A stretch of 64,000 nt of DNA, taken from Tulasnella sp. 424. Lineage: Eukaryota > Basidiomycota > Agaricomycetes > Cantharellales > Tulasnellaceae. The position numbers and the translations under genes are program-made. A model generated the notes under the pieces. That model did no database searches. It saw nothing but the letters and a program-made list of their open reading frames with translations, and had not been told where the DNA came from. The stretch covers positions 186,001 through 250,000 of the forward strand of contig WSUB01000014.1 in the NCBI GenBank assembly GCA_019633425.1. The letters run 5' to 3'. This document shows positions 23,835 through 35,500 of this stretch, one piece after another (the stretch's first letter is position 1; every line of letters begins with the position of its first letter).

Positions 23835-25109
23835 ATGCGTCTCTCTTCACTCCTTACTATCGCAACCGCAGCACTCGTGGCTGGGTACCCGAACCCCATC
23901 CCTAACACCCCTCCTGCCGACTCTGTGCAGCCAAATGTGGGTCGTATGACCAACGCCAAACGCTTCGCTATGAATCTCCCGCCTATGAAGCCGAAGGCCC
24001 TCCAACGTGGTATGTGTTGCATCAGCACCGTCCCAATACGGACTCTTATTTAGCACGCTGTGGACAGGCTCTAGAGCGGCCTCGGCGCCCCGTTCTGGAA
24101 CTTCAATGTTGCCTCCTATCACGTGGGTTTGATCGATGGTTAGGCGCGCTGTACTAGGCTACACTGATTCGTATCCCTCGCAACGCTAGTCGCAAGTGTA
24201 ATGTTCAGGTCAAGAAGGCAGATGACGGAAGCACACTTGGATACATCAGCGCAGCTTGGCTTCACGGCGCGTACTTTGTGATAGACGACACCCCAGACAA
24301 TGCTATTGAGGTTGAATTTTCCTACTCTCCGAGCGACCTTTCACCTTCGCAGATTGATATTCTCGAGACCAAGGGGCTTTTCGCGGGACCTCGTTCCCTT
24401 ACTTCGGTGCTGGTATGTTCAGCCAGTATCACAGTTACAGCTCGTAAGAACCTCACGTTTGAATCCTATGACCATAGGGATTCACGCGAACGAAGCGAAC
24501 CTGGGTCCTGGGAGCTCCACGTAAGTGATCACTCCTTCAAACTATCTGATACTGACTGAAAAACGCCCTACTACTTTTTAGCGGCATGTATCTATGCGGA
24601 ACACCCCAAACTGCAGCTTGACCACCCGTGGGGAACCCAAAGAATTCCCTCGAGGTATATGGTGGCGCACCCGCGATTGGGGAGAGCGCTATCTGGGATT
24701 TTGATTCGGTCACCCAACGCATCACCCCTCATGTGATCAACTCGGATGGCTCCAAGTCGACAAACTACATCGTATTCTTTGACGGTTGTACGTTGAATCC
24801 CCTCTTTTTTTCCGCTTCGTCTTCTCGGTTGCACAGGGAAAGGTGGAGGAGGTTCATAGAAAGGAACGAAAGGCGCTGATCTCTCTCTCTCTCTCTCTGT
24901 GCAGCTGACTCAGCCGGTTTCCTTATAACGGGAGATGTTTCAGCATTGCGCCAAAGGTTATCCGCACCCGATGCCCCCGAAGTCGTGAGTCTCAAACCGC
25001 CACTGAGATGCGCGTTACCCGGTCCAGTTTGATTGATTCGGGATATTTGATTCCTTAGAACCTTTTCTGTGCCACACCTCTGCCAGTGGATGTCCCAGCC
25101 GTAGAATAA
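23835..25109 (+). pseudogene. secreted LPPLKPK-family copy 3, disrupted
   Basis: Same architecture as copy 2: signal peptide from 23835 (MRLSSLLTIATAALVAG), MTNAKRFAMNLPPMKPKAL, an exon RGSRAASAPRSGTSM, then TRKCNVQVKKADDG, LGYISAAW, and a last exon ending PLPVDVPAVE at 25109. Two lesions are visible against copy 2. Between DILETKGLF and the family motif SFPYFGA (about 24375-24405) the frame must shift. In the exon that should read GTTQTPAGSP, the codon at 24619-24621 is TGA where copy 2 has GGA, giving GTPQTAA-stop. Downstream exons still read well (ESAIWDFDSVTQ, FLITGDVSALRQ) and splice sites persist, so the decay is recent. A truncated secreted product could still be made. Confidence 0.75.
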
Positions 25110-25345
25110 TGCGAGCATAGCTCTGCCCAACTGTCGTTTAGCTTTCTCTTCCATCAATCACAAGTACTTCATTCATATTACACATTACTTTAATCCCACC
25201 TTCTCTCTTTCTTCTCAAGAAGATCGAACCCGCAGCTCCGTATGGCATTGCCTTCTCTTCGACTGCGGTTTTAAAGCTAAGGCGGACTGGGGATAACTCG
25301 GATAGGTGCAGACCAGGCTGAAAGAAGTAACCTTGGTTGATTGCA
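24585..25345 (+). repeat. segmental duplication, source-like copy
   Basis: This stretch covers the last three exons of family copy 3, their introns and about 230 bases of downstream DNA. It matches 30060-30800 throughout, including intron and untranslated parts (for example ATAATGCGAGCA after the stop). Homology across non-coding DNA shows a DNA duplication rather than a retrocopy. Identity is moderate, with many substitutions and small indels. Confidence 0.7.
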
Positions 25346-26110
25346 TTCTTGAGGGATGTCTACCTCCAATGCCACGACGCGTCTAGAGGCACCGGGAGCT
25401 ATTATGAGCATTAGTAGAGATTATGACAGATAGATAATAAGGTATGTTTCAATGTGCCTCACATGCGCTGTTGTCTCCTAATTAATTCTAGATTGCACAG
25501 GGATACTCCCCGAGCTATCCGCCATCCCTTGGGAGTGCGCGGATACTTTTTATGGATCCCCATACCCTCTATTGGAAACAAAGAATCCTGTTGCTTATGC
25601 TATAGAAATTATGTGTTCATTAATATGGCCTGAGGAAAACGTTTTCGACTAGAGAAAAAGTCATTCTGAGCACGTAAGCATATTACTCAGTTCAAATGGC
25701 CATGAGTAAAGGGATGATTACGTATGCACGAACTTGTAATGCGTGCGTGTGTGTGTCAGTTCATCTCGCTGTCTGAACGTCCAGGAGATCTAGCTGGACG
25801 AACTCCTCAGGCACGGCCATAATCATCAAGAAACCGAGAGTTGGATAATCTTCACTCGTTTATCTCATGAGACCAGATGGAGTTCTGGGGTATGTTATTC
25901 GTTCCCGGCTTTTTCGCCGTCTGACAAAGCTTTTCTCGTAGTATAGATCATGTCAAGGTGCTTCCAACGTAATGACCGTTACGCAAGGCCAACCACTGTG
26001 ACGAGGCTCGAATCTCTGGTATTTAAACGGCTCAGCGCCCGAGGTATCTTTGTTGAAGCAAATATCAGTTCCCAGTCCCTCACTCTTACACGTTCAACTC
26101 CACTGCCTCA
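25110..26110. other. intergenic region with hAT-like motif remnant and promoter
   Basis: The first 230 bases belong to the segmental duplication. Around 25500-25560 the sequence GAGCTATCCGCC and nearby CGGAT/ATCC motifs repeat the subterminal pattern of the hAT relic at 780-850. The run GTGTGTGTGT lies near 25746. A TATA-like GTATTTAAAC at 26019-26028 precedes the reductase start by about 85 bases. Confidence 0.4.
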
Positions 26111-27308
26111 ATGTCGCCCATCACTGTTGCTATTGCTGGAGGCACCGGTCACCTTGGTTCGCCCTAGCTCTCGAGTTTGACAACGATCCACAATTACTCA
26201 TGCTTCTCATCTTTAGGACTCGCTGTCGCTCAAGCCTTCTTGTCTCCGACATTTAACCCATCCCAAGTCAAGCGCATCATCGTCTTTACTCGCCAACCGT
26301 CGTCGAGTACGGCGGTGGAGCTTCGATCTCAAGGGGCCGAGATATACGACGGCGAGATTACCCCAAAAGCATTGGAAGGCGTCGATGCCGTCGTAAATGT
26401 CCTCGGGATGGCGGCTCCTAAGGAGGTTAACGATAGCTGTGCCAAGGCAGCGGCCGAGGCAGGGGTGAAGGTGTATATCCCTAACGAGTTTGGCATGTGC
26501 GTAGGCGTGCTCCACGTATTTTCTTCGCGTCTCCGGGTGCCGAATATATATCTGATGCTTTGGCTCTAGGGACCTGAAGCCGCTAGGCTCGTACGGGAAG
26601 CCGTACGCGGTCAAGAATATCATGTCGACATATGCCCGAGAGCTGAACGGGGGCTCAATGAAGGTCATTTCGATATACACCGCGGCATTCCTTGAAGTCC
26701 TCTTCCAAATGGCTGTGGGTGCCTGAGTTTCTCAACAACTCGAACTTGCCACGCAGGTGATTGACAGATCCGTAATCTTGCTTCAGCCTCTCATCGGAGT
26801 CGATGTCCAAAATGGTGTCTTCAACCTCTTCGGCGACCCAGCAAAAAAGTTCTCGTACACCAGCATCCGTGATATTGGCTTGTCGGTTGCAAGCATGGTC
26901 GTCCTCGCGACCCAGGATCCTGCCTCCGTCCCTGACTACGTTCGCTTGAGCGGAGGCGCCATTTCTTGGGTCGACCTAGCCGAGCTTATCGGAAAGGAGA
27001 GGGGAGAAAAAATTACCATCAATATCGGCGACATCAACGTCATTAAAGAGAAGATTGAAAAGGAAGACGATAGGCTCAGTGCTGGCCGGTACGTACATGT
27101 CGATCCAGCCGTGTTTCTCGTGGGTTCAGGAGGGATAGATATCTCACCCAAGTATCGTCATCCCCATAGATATGCCTTTGCAGCAGGTGCTGCAGACTAC
27201 TCTGACAACAACGTCAACGACCTCGTGAATCCGAGAGAGTCGCTTTGGAAATGGGACACTATTCAGGACTACGTCAGCCGTACCAAGGGTATACCGACGG
27301 TTGGCTAG
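26111..27308 (+). CDS. NmrA-like / isoflavone-reductase-like NAD(P)-binding protein
   Basis: Atypical short-chain dehydrogenase of the NmrA/isoflavone reductase group. These are soluble NAD(P)(H)-binding proteins that act as reductases or redox sensors. Exons 26111-26156, 26217-26496, 26570-26714 and 26757-27308 join to 340 residues, the normal length. The N-terminal Rossmann motif is AIAGGTGHLG. Further marks are IIVFTRQ at the end of strand 2, GVDAVVNVLG, the family segment VYIPNEFGM, and the substrate-side FLEVLFQMA. The second half carries DPAKKFSYTSIRDIG, the typical element where NmrA proteins compare dinucleotide-bound states. The substrate is unknown. A TATA-like GTATTTAAAC sits about 85 bases upstream. 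No lesion is seen. Confidence 0.9.
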
Positions 27309-29144
27309 AGACCACATACATCGATTACGTATGCTAATGAATTTGCCGAATGTAATGCAAATGCCTCAGTACAATTCCTAAAACAAATAAACGAGTAGGA
27401 AGATCAATACATACCCTTGAAAGGGTGACTTTCCCATTGGTTTCCTCCCTCACCGCCACTTCGTTCCAACTCAATGGACTAGTATAAGCTTTAGCAACCT
27501 CTTTTTCTAACATTTATGCCGACTCCCAACGCGAAAAGTACAAAATCAACTCTAATAGCCGTGCCCTAAGAAGCCACCGACACGACCATCACAAATTTCC
27601 TTCATAGCTCTTCCCCCTAACCAATGACGGGAGCTCAGGTTTAGGTAAAACACCATATCTTCGACCTTCAGTTGGATGTTTGTGGCTCAAAATTTCTCAA
27701 TGCGGGGAGATATTGCGAGTGCAATCCTTTCGAGAGGGTGAACGCCACAACGTGCTTCCACGCTTGCAGGGCCCAGGGCACTGCTGCACAACAACGTCCT
27801 CCACTCCCCAAAGACCGACGACAAAGTCGACTATGATGGCGAGTTCCGCTGGCTACTTGCGTCCATGAGATTCAGATTGCAGATTGGACTGAAACGGGGG
27901 AAGATTGAGCTTGCCCACGGCGGCAAGCACCGTCAGCTGCATGCTCTCCCTGCGGAGAGCGGAAGCAGATGCTGCCGTCGAACTCCGCCCAGAGCCTTCA
28001 TGACCACCAAAATTTATAGGATACATTTAAAATAGACTTGTGTCCAAGTTTGGTGACTGCAGCCCGAAATCCGGATAGGTATTACATGTTTCCTTCCGGA
28101 ATGAGATCTAGTTTGGTCCCTCCCTCAGAAAGCAGCCTGCACGAAGCACCAACTAGGTTACTAGCCGCTAACTAGTGAAAGCAATCTCATTACATTTCCT
28201 CTTGAGTACCTATCTATTAAGTAACTAAGCGAAAGAAGCCGAAATGGTGAGAAATGAGGGGGTACCCCCCTCAATCGCGGCCCGAAGGAGCTCGCGCCGG
28301 AGTTAAGGGGTTTACATCCGTGAGCCAACTATCGGCCCGGATCTCTTTTGGGCGGTTCATACAATCCTTGAGTTTCCTGTTCTGTCTGCCACCGCTCTGC
28401 CTCAACCCTGCCTGAACGCTGTACGGCTTCCAAGATCCAACCCCTTCCAATACATATGGCTGTTGGACTCTGTCCTCCTGCCGAACGGACATACTCAAAC
28501 CAAGCAGATGCCAAGACTTCATCGCTTCTTATTATGATGGCTGGGTGGGGTGATATCCTCCAGGTCACGATATCGCCAAAGCACACTGCCGCTCAGGTAG
28601 AGGGGTTAGCATCGCCCCAGCTAATCGCCGTGGTCTCCTGGTGCTCAGACTTGCTTTCGATGATCATGAAGCTTATACGAGCCTCAGATTAAGCGAACTT
28701 GTGACTTTGAACTTGTATAGGATCCCTAATGACAGAGGGTTCTAAAGTACTCTACAAACGGGGGCTTTCGGGTTCCCAATGGAACGGTAATGATGGAGGT
28801 GGCGAAGCTGACACTGGCCGTTGGGTTCCATCCGAGTTGCTGATCACAGAAGATTAAACTCAACGCTATATCTTTCTGATATTGCGATGCCTGATTACTT
28901 CCACGGCTTAGTCGGTCACACGGGCAAAAGCGAAGCTCGCCAAGACCAAAAACTGCAGCTGCAGCGCTTCCTGGTCTCACAGGCCGGGTGAAGTCCTGCG
29001 AGTGAAGGCTGAGCTATGATGCATTACAGGATATAAAAGAGCACGTCAAATTTGCTCCCTATCCCTCATCATCACTCTTCAGCTCCTCTTCTCTTCTCTT
29101 TAGATCCTCTTCTTCCAACTCTTACTTCAATCTCCATTTTAATC
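27309..29144. other. 1.8 kb intergenic region without recognised gene
   Basis: No frame with a signal peptide, domain or splice pattern was found. Around 28330-28590 both strands have open frames of about 80 codons overlapping each other, more likely chance than gene. A good TATA box, GGATATAAAAG (29030-29040), lies about 105 bases before the cupredoxin start. Confidence 0.4.
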
Positions 29145-29890
29145 ATGCTTTTCACGTCCATTCTCACCGCTTCCCTCGCCATCTTGTCCTCTGCTGTCTT
29201 CGGCGAGGCCCGAAAGTCCAAAACTCACGACGTTATTGTCGGCGGAGCGGCTGGGCTTGTCTACACGCCAAACCAAGTTCACGCACAAGTCGGAGACCAT
29301 GTCAAGTTCCACTTCCAGTTCAAGAACCACACCGTTACTCAGAGCTCTTTTGACTATCCTTGCGACCCGCTTAAAGGCGGCTTCGACTCGGGATTGTAAG
29401 TTCCAATTGCACTCCACTCGGAAAGTGCGAGGCCGTCTGACAGCGCCACCTGCCATCAGCATGCCCGTTGCAATGGATTCTAAGAAGTCCCCTACCTTCA
29501 CCATCAAGGTCAAGAACGTGCGTTTATTCCAAGGTTGCGGTATATCAACTCTATGCGCTAATGCATATGATTCTACAGGAGGACCCTATTTGGGTTCACT
29601 GCGAACAGGTTGATCACTGCCCCTCCGGCATGGTCTTCGCTGTGAACGCGCCCAAGAAAGGTAACACCTTCAAGAAGGTAAGCGACTGATACGGTGCCCG
29701 CGTTTGGCGATTGCTCACGCTCTTCTCTCCTTCCTTTTAGTTCCTCAAGAAGGCTAAGGAGACCGGAAAGAACGAATATCACGATGGAGGCTCTTACAAG
29801 CGCGGCGAAGATGACTCCGAGGAAGATATCGAGGAAAAGCGCAGCCTCCTCTCTCGTATCACGGGCAAGCGTGACTTCGTCGAGGCCTAA
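29145..29890 (+). CDS. secreted cupredoxin-domain protein
   Basis: Small extracellular blue-copper-like protein. Exons 29145-29395, 29460-29517, 29579-29677 and 29741-29890 join to 185 residues. A signal peptide (MLFTSILTASLAILSSAVFG) is followed by a plastocyanin-like domain at about residues 27-130: VYTPNQVHAQVGDHVKFHF, KNHTVTQS, then IWVHCEQVDHCPSGMVFAVN. The candidate type-1 copper ligands are His62, Cys111, His116 and Met121, all present. Such domains are common in fungal extracellular Ser-rich proteins, but here there is no Ser-rich stalk and no GPI signal. The tail is charged, with two dibasic KR sites (EEKRSLL and GKRDF) that could be Kex2 targets. The role is probably electron transfer or copper binding at the wall; this is inferred from the fold only. 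Confidence 0.88.
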
Positions 29891-30059
29891 GAGCTGGTCT
29901 TGTTGAATCTTGATCGACCCTCTTCTCCTATATGAATATGGACTTGTCTCATGTTTACTTTGACGCCCCCTTCATGTTTACCCACTTGGACTTTTTCTTT
30001 ACGGACCTTCACGTTTCTTTCTGTCATTGAAAAAATGATCATCGTGTACATTTTTGGTT

Positions 30060-30575
30060 GGCATGCTTGTGGGGTTGAGGAACAACCCAATTTCCAGCTG
30101 GACCCATCTCTCAAGACGGTCCATATGATTCCTTCAAGGTTACCTCTAAGATACGCAGTGCTTCAAGAGCGCAGAGCGCTATTTGGGCGTTAGACCCAGT
30201 TACACAAAACAATTACCCCGCGTGGATCAACCCGGATGGCTCCGAGTCGGTGAACCACAACTTGTGTGCGTCGGATCCCCCTTTTTCGGATCTGTTTCTC
30301 GATTGCATAGCAATCGGCGAAGGAGGCTTAAAGGAACGAACGAGGGGCGCTGAAATCTTCCTCTCGCTGTGTAGCTCCTGTGTTCTTCATAACGGGAGAT
30401 GTGTCAGCAGTGCGCGAACCGTATTCCCCGCCCCAGTTACCGAAGTCGTGAGTCTCAAAACACCAACAGAGATCCGTCACCTGTTCCAGGTTATACCAAT
30501 TCGATAGATTGAACCCCCCTTAGAGCTTTTTCTGTGAAATACCTATGTCAGTCCATCCCCTAGAAGTGGCATAAT
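30060..30575 (+). pseudogene. truncated LPPLKPK-family duplicate (copy 4)
   Basis: A 5'-truncated relic of family copy 3. Recognisable pieces are AIWALDPVTQNNYPAWINP near 30178-30235 and FFITGDVSAV near 30385-30415. Between them is a diverged intron, and a degenerate last exon lies near 30530-30575. There is no signal peptide, no LPPLKPK motif and no start. Homology to copy 3 continues through introns and past the stop, so it came from a segmental duplication. Remaining frames are short and interrupted. Confidence 0.7.
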
Positions 30576-30800
30576 GCGAGCACGGCTCTGTCCCAACTAT
30601 CGTTTGGCTTTCGCCCCCACCAGTTGCACTTCATTCGTACTATACATTGCCTTAATTTCACCTTCTCTCGTGATTTTCAAGAGGATCGAGCCCACACCTC
30701 TGTATGACGTTGTGTTCCTCCGACCGCGGCGTTGAGGCTAACCGGAATGTGGACAACTCGGACGGGCAGACCCGGATGGTGACCACGACGAACCTTTTCA
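30060..30800 (+). repeat. segmental duplication, second copy
   Basis: Partner of 24585-25345 in the same orientation, about 5.5 kb away. The matching order is exon, intron, exon, 3' flank, then a non-coding block with GATCGAGCCCACACC matching GATCGAACCCGCAGC in the other copy. The left limit is blurred and lies about 170 bases beyond the cupredoxin stop. Confidence 0.7.
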
Positions 30801-31054
30801 CTGATTGAATTAAAGTCTCGAAGAAGGGTCCCTCTAGTCGTCGGGCTCGCTTACAGTCTGTGGCCAGACTAAACAACGGCCTTCACAAATCCGAACATCC
30901 TCCCGACCATCACCTCCACTCCGCAAAGTGGAGCCAAACCTGACTTCTACGATCCACCGAACAAGAACCTGTAAGCTTAACTCTCGTCAGCAGTGTATTG
31001 ACTTGGAATCATGACGGCCCCCCGTACAGGAGAGTAAATCCTCAAAAAATAACG

Positions 31055-32026
31055 ATGTCCGCGGAGCAGCGGTCAACCAATTCGACTTCCGGCTTTCCAT
31101 TTACACCTCAACATAACCCTGCGACACCTTTTCGAATCAACGACCTTCCGAGCGAAATTGTGGGACGTGTGTTCGAAGCCTGCGTGGCTCTACCGTGTTC
31201 TTTGAACCCACTCACGTTGATGCTGGTGTCCAAAGACTGGTATCACCTCGCGTTTGGCACTCCGACGCTTTGGACTCGAATTTTCCTCCCACCGTACATA
31301 CAATACCTCGAGGAGAAAGTGGCATCCTACTTGGCGAGGTCCAAGACAATTCCTGTATCGGTTATCATCGGTCGGAGGTCGTCCATTGGGTGTCTCCGAG
31401 TGATCACCTTATTCGACGGCCATTTGGAGCGGATATGGAGCTTCACGTGTGTAGTCTCGGTGGGAAGCGTCGACGTCCTTTGGTCGGAGATCAATAAGAT
31501 GGCCGTTTTGGAGGAACTCGTCTTGGAGAAGTCCCCAGAGATCTCTCCGACTATCACATCTCAACGCGGGAACAACCTCAAGGTACCATCGCTCAAGAAA
31601 TTGAACGTCGGGAATGTCGATATCTCCTGGGCGAACACACACCTCTTCCAGATCGAGGACCTCCAACTCGTCTACACGCAATTCCAAGGCGTCCTCGTAA
31701 TGGACCGACTCTTCGACGCCCTCTCCCGATTTACCACCTTGAAGAAGCTTTTTATTGGACTATACTCTAACTTTCCATTGTACATCAGGTTCTGGGAGGA
31801 AAACGGAGCTCGTCCCAAGGGACCGACCAGCCTCCCTCTTCTGAAAGAGTTGAAGCTGAAGGGGTTGCTGGATCAACAGGTGGAGATAGTTTTGAGGGAG
31901 ATTGTGGCGCCCGAGTTAGATACAATTTTCCTGCTGGAAGGGAGGAACGAAGGGTTTATTACTGAGAGGTGGCCAGTGCTCTCTGGTCATTTCCCCCGCG
32001 TAACAGCCCCACGACTCATTAAATAG
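31055..32026 (+). CDS. F-box-like protein
   Basis: Single-exon gene of 323 residues. After a 32-residue Ser/Thr/Pro-rich start, an F-box-like motif appears at about residues 33-80 (INDLPSEIVGRVFEAC, LMLVSKDWYHLAFGTPTLW). It would bind Skp1 in an SCF ubiquitin ligase. The rest has loose leucine-rich-repeat character (VPSLKKLNVGNVD, LPLLKELKLKGLL), probably a substrate-binding surface. Such F-box/LRR genes are numerous and fast evolving in Agaricomycetes. I chose the ATG at 31055, which fits the start of the low-complexity leader. An in-frame TTG at 30998 is not a credible start. Confidence 0.85.
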   Translation: MSAEQRSTNSTSGFPFTPQHNPATPFRINDLPSEIVGRVFEACVALPCSLNPLTLMLVSKDWYHLAFGTPTLWTRIFLPPYIQYLEEKVASYLARSKTIPVSVIIGRRSSIGCLRVITLFDGHLERIWSFTCVVSVGSVDVLWSEINKMAVLEELVLEKSPEISPTITSQRGNNLKVPSLKKLNVGNVDISWANTHLFQIEDLQLVYTQFQGVLVMDRLFDALSRFTTLKKLFIGLYSNFPLYIRFWEENGARPKGPTSLPLLKELKLKGLLDQQVEIVLREIVAPELDTIFLLEGRNEGFITERWPVLSGHFPRVTAPRLIK

Positions 32027-32585
32027 TCCATGCGAGCGCCTTTGTGTTTCCGAATAGAACTCTCGCGGTATGTAAATGCCGAGATGCCGTAGTTATTTTG
32101 CCGGGACGGCATAGGATGGCACGCTAATTCCAGTCTTGCAGCGCCCTGCGTTGCTGTAGTTACCAATAGAAGTGTGTACGCTTTGAGGAATAAGGTCACT
32201 TGACTCTGTGTCTGGGACTCCAAAGAAAAATCGAAAACCTGGCCTTTGAAGTCGCCCTCTTTTTGCGTCCGCCCGTGAACATTTACAAGTCGTGGATCCC
32301 GGCGGCCGCTTTTGTATCCCTTGAAGAAGCGCCCGCCAGTCAGAATTGTCATATGGGGAAATTCGAGGTACGCGCTAATCCGCTCGTCGCGACAGGCACA
32401 TATTGGGACCCTGATCTCAGGAGCACGGTCTCCGCACCGCCGCCAAGTCCGGCACATCAGCCGTATAAGGTTGATCGTTTGCTGTCAAGTACCTCCACCA
32501 CAACTTCCTCCCTCCTGCCGGAGGCGACTTCCTCTCTTTTTTTGGGCACTCCCTCGGTCGTTTTGACCGGAAGCATTCGGAAACG
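32027..32585. promoter_or_regulatory. intergenic region, promoter of the WSC-GH71 gene
   Basis: No gene. CCGTATAAGG at 32460-32469 is a TATA-like box about 120 bases upstream of the glucanase ATG. It is followed by C/T-rich sequence. Confidence 0.45.
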
Positions 32586-35500
32586 ATGGTCACAATCTCT
32601 CACACCCTCTCTCTTTTCTCACTCATTCCAATCATTTCTGCAAGTCCATATCGTCTCGACAGTCCGTACGCACAAGGTTTCCGCTGGCTCCAGTCCCATC
32701 GGCACAGAGCTGCGACTCCAGTTCTGCCGACAGGATGGTCGTATACCAACTGCTACAGCGATCCCAGCAGCTCCCGCGTTCTTTCCACCAAGATATCCTC
32801 AAGTTCCTCAAACACCCAGGACACCTGCGTCGCTCAATGTAACACCCAAGGATACACCTATGCAGGCGTCGAGTACGGCGTCGAGTGTTGGTGCGGAAAC
32901 ATCTTGAACAATCCGCAGGTCACCACGTCCTGCAACATGGCGTGTCCAGGTCAGCTCCCACCCCTGTCTTGATGCCGTACAGTATCCTTTCCTGGATTTG
33001 TTTCGCTCATTCTCTCTCACGAACAGGCGACTCCACGCAAAAATGTGGCGACGGCAATAAGATTGGCCTATTTACGAAATCCTCCACGGCCTCCGCAGGG
33101 TGGACGAGTCTTGGCTGCTTTGTAGATCAAGATGACCGAACACTCAAAGGAGGTTACTATACAGACAACGCGATGACGCCTGCGCTGTGTCAATCCAAGT
33201 GTTCGACAGCAGGTTATTCTATGGCGGGAGTTGTAAGTGGCCATTGTCATTAGTCAGTGGAAGTTTATCGGTGCCTTAAACTGAACTATTGGTTCCTTAT
33301 ATAACTCCTTTTTAGGAATACGGAACTGAATGTTACTGTGGAAACTCATTAAGCAAGAACGTGGGATCTTCTAGCTGTACGAGTACCTGCGGCGGGGATT
33401 CGTCGCAAATTTGTGGTGGTAGCTGGGCACTCAATGTCTACCAGAAAACGGCATCGACCACGACGACCACGACGTCGACCACGTCTACTACGTCTTCAAC
33501 CTCTACTGCCTCTACCACTTCCACTACTTCATCGTCCACCACCTCCAGCAGCGCCTCCGCATCTCCAACATGGACATCCGTCGGCTGTATCGCCGACCAA
33601 AGTGCTCGCACCCTAAATGGCCAGTCTTATTCCGACGCGACTAGCATGACCCCCGCATTTTGTCAAGCCAAATGCGCTGCAGCTGGCTATTCCTATGCTG
33701 GAGTAGTGAGTGATTTCGGGCTCCTTCTGATGCCTTGTCTCCATTTCAACTGACCTTGTTTACATAACTTAGGAATATAGCAAGCAATGTTATTGCGGTA
33801 ATACCCTGACGAACGGGGGTACGTCGTCCACTGGATGCACCTACGCCTGTGCTGGTGATAGTAGCTTGATATGCGGCGGAAACTACGCGTTGAACGTCTT
33901 CAAGTTGGCTGGCGGATCGACCTCGTCCTCTTCATCGTCCTCTTCCTCCACGACTTCCTCTTCAAGTACTTCTTCGATAGCAACAACGAGCACTACTAGT
34001 ACATCACCCACTTCCTCTGCAGTCTACGGCTGGTCGTCCGTGGGATGCATCGTCGACCAAAGCGCACGCACCCTCAACGCCCAATCCTACAGCGATTCAA
34101 GTATGACTCCCGCTCTTTGTCAGTCCAAGTGCTACGCCGCAGGATACACCTTCGCTGGAACAGTGCGTCCCATCTCCTTGTTTTCGAGTGGCATGCTTGA
34201 CTTTTGCTGCCCCGAGATGTGCTGATCAACTGTCTTTTTATTTCGATAGGAGTACAGCAGTCAGTGCTATTGCGGCAACACCCTAACAAATGGTGGAACG
34301 TCATCGAGTGGATGTACTTCCACCTGCGCGGGAAATAGTGGTCTTATTTGCGGAGGTAGCTGGGCGTTGAGCGTGTACAAGTACACCCCATCGCCAGCCT
34401 CGTCGTCCATTGCCAGCACCATCTCCTCGACCAGTTCATCAATCAGCACGTCGTCTGCCATATCAAGCACCATCTCGTCCACGTCATCTTCATCCAGCAC
34501 CACTTCAACAACGTCCACAACCAGCGCATCTCCTAGCCCCACCTACACTTCCCTCGGGTGTTACCGCGACTCTTACAACCGCGTCCTCTCGCAAGGTCAA
34601 GGTGCTGATACGTCTACCCGCACCATCCAATCTTGCTTCGCTCAATGCGCTAGCTTGGGTTACTGCTACGCCGGCTTGGAAACGGGCTCGGAATGTTGGT
34701 GCAACGATTCCTTGTTGACTTCCTCGGACTCTGGAAGTAAACTCTCCATGGACCAATGTCAAATGACGTGCACGGGCAACTCGAGTCAATATTGTGGAGG
34801 GTCGTGGTCTTTGGAGATTTATTATGACGGGACGAAATCAAAGTGTAAAGGACCTCCGACGACGTCGGTTGTTAGTTCGTCGTCCACAACGTCAACTACG
34901 ACTTCCACTACAGCCACAAGCACCCAGTCGACGAGTACGAACGGGCTATGGTACCAAACGAACGGGTCTAATACCGGCAAGGTTATTATCGCACACGTCA
35001 TTGTTGGCAATACATACGTGAGTTCTCGTCCGAAACCCCTACAAGATCAGACGATCCCAGCTCACCTAACTCCCATCGCAGTCGTACACCACGCAACAAT
35101 GGATCAACGAGATTAAAATGGCCTCTGCTCAAGGCATCGACGCGTTCGCACTCGATTTTGGGTACGACAGCTGGCAAGCCGGTCAAATGGATTCTGCCTA
35201 CGATGCCGCTTCCTCCTCTGGGACTGGCTTCAAAATGCTCCTTTCACTGGACTTCACGGTCCTAGGCTGCTCCGACAACAGCATTATCACAACGAATATC
35301 AACAAGTACAAGAACCACGCCGCTCAATTGAAGGATTCGTCTGGGAATATGTGGGTCCAAACCTTCGACGGGGGTAGCTGCCGATCGGATTCGCAGTGGA
35401 ACAGCGTGTTGAGGAATAACGGGATTGGAATCAAGTTCGTTCCGGCTTTCTTCAACGACGAGACGAATACCAAGATGAAGGACATGTTCCCGAGCATAAA

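Noticed and set aside
24882..24900. (CT)n run as a possible functional repeat
   Set aside because: It is the pyrimidine tract directly before a 3' splice site in family copy 3; a simple microsatellite there needs no other explanation.
28329..28692. Overlapping 80-codon frames on both strands
   Set aside because: Neither has a recognisable motif, promoter or partner exon; overlap on opposite strands is better explained by chance.
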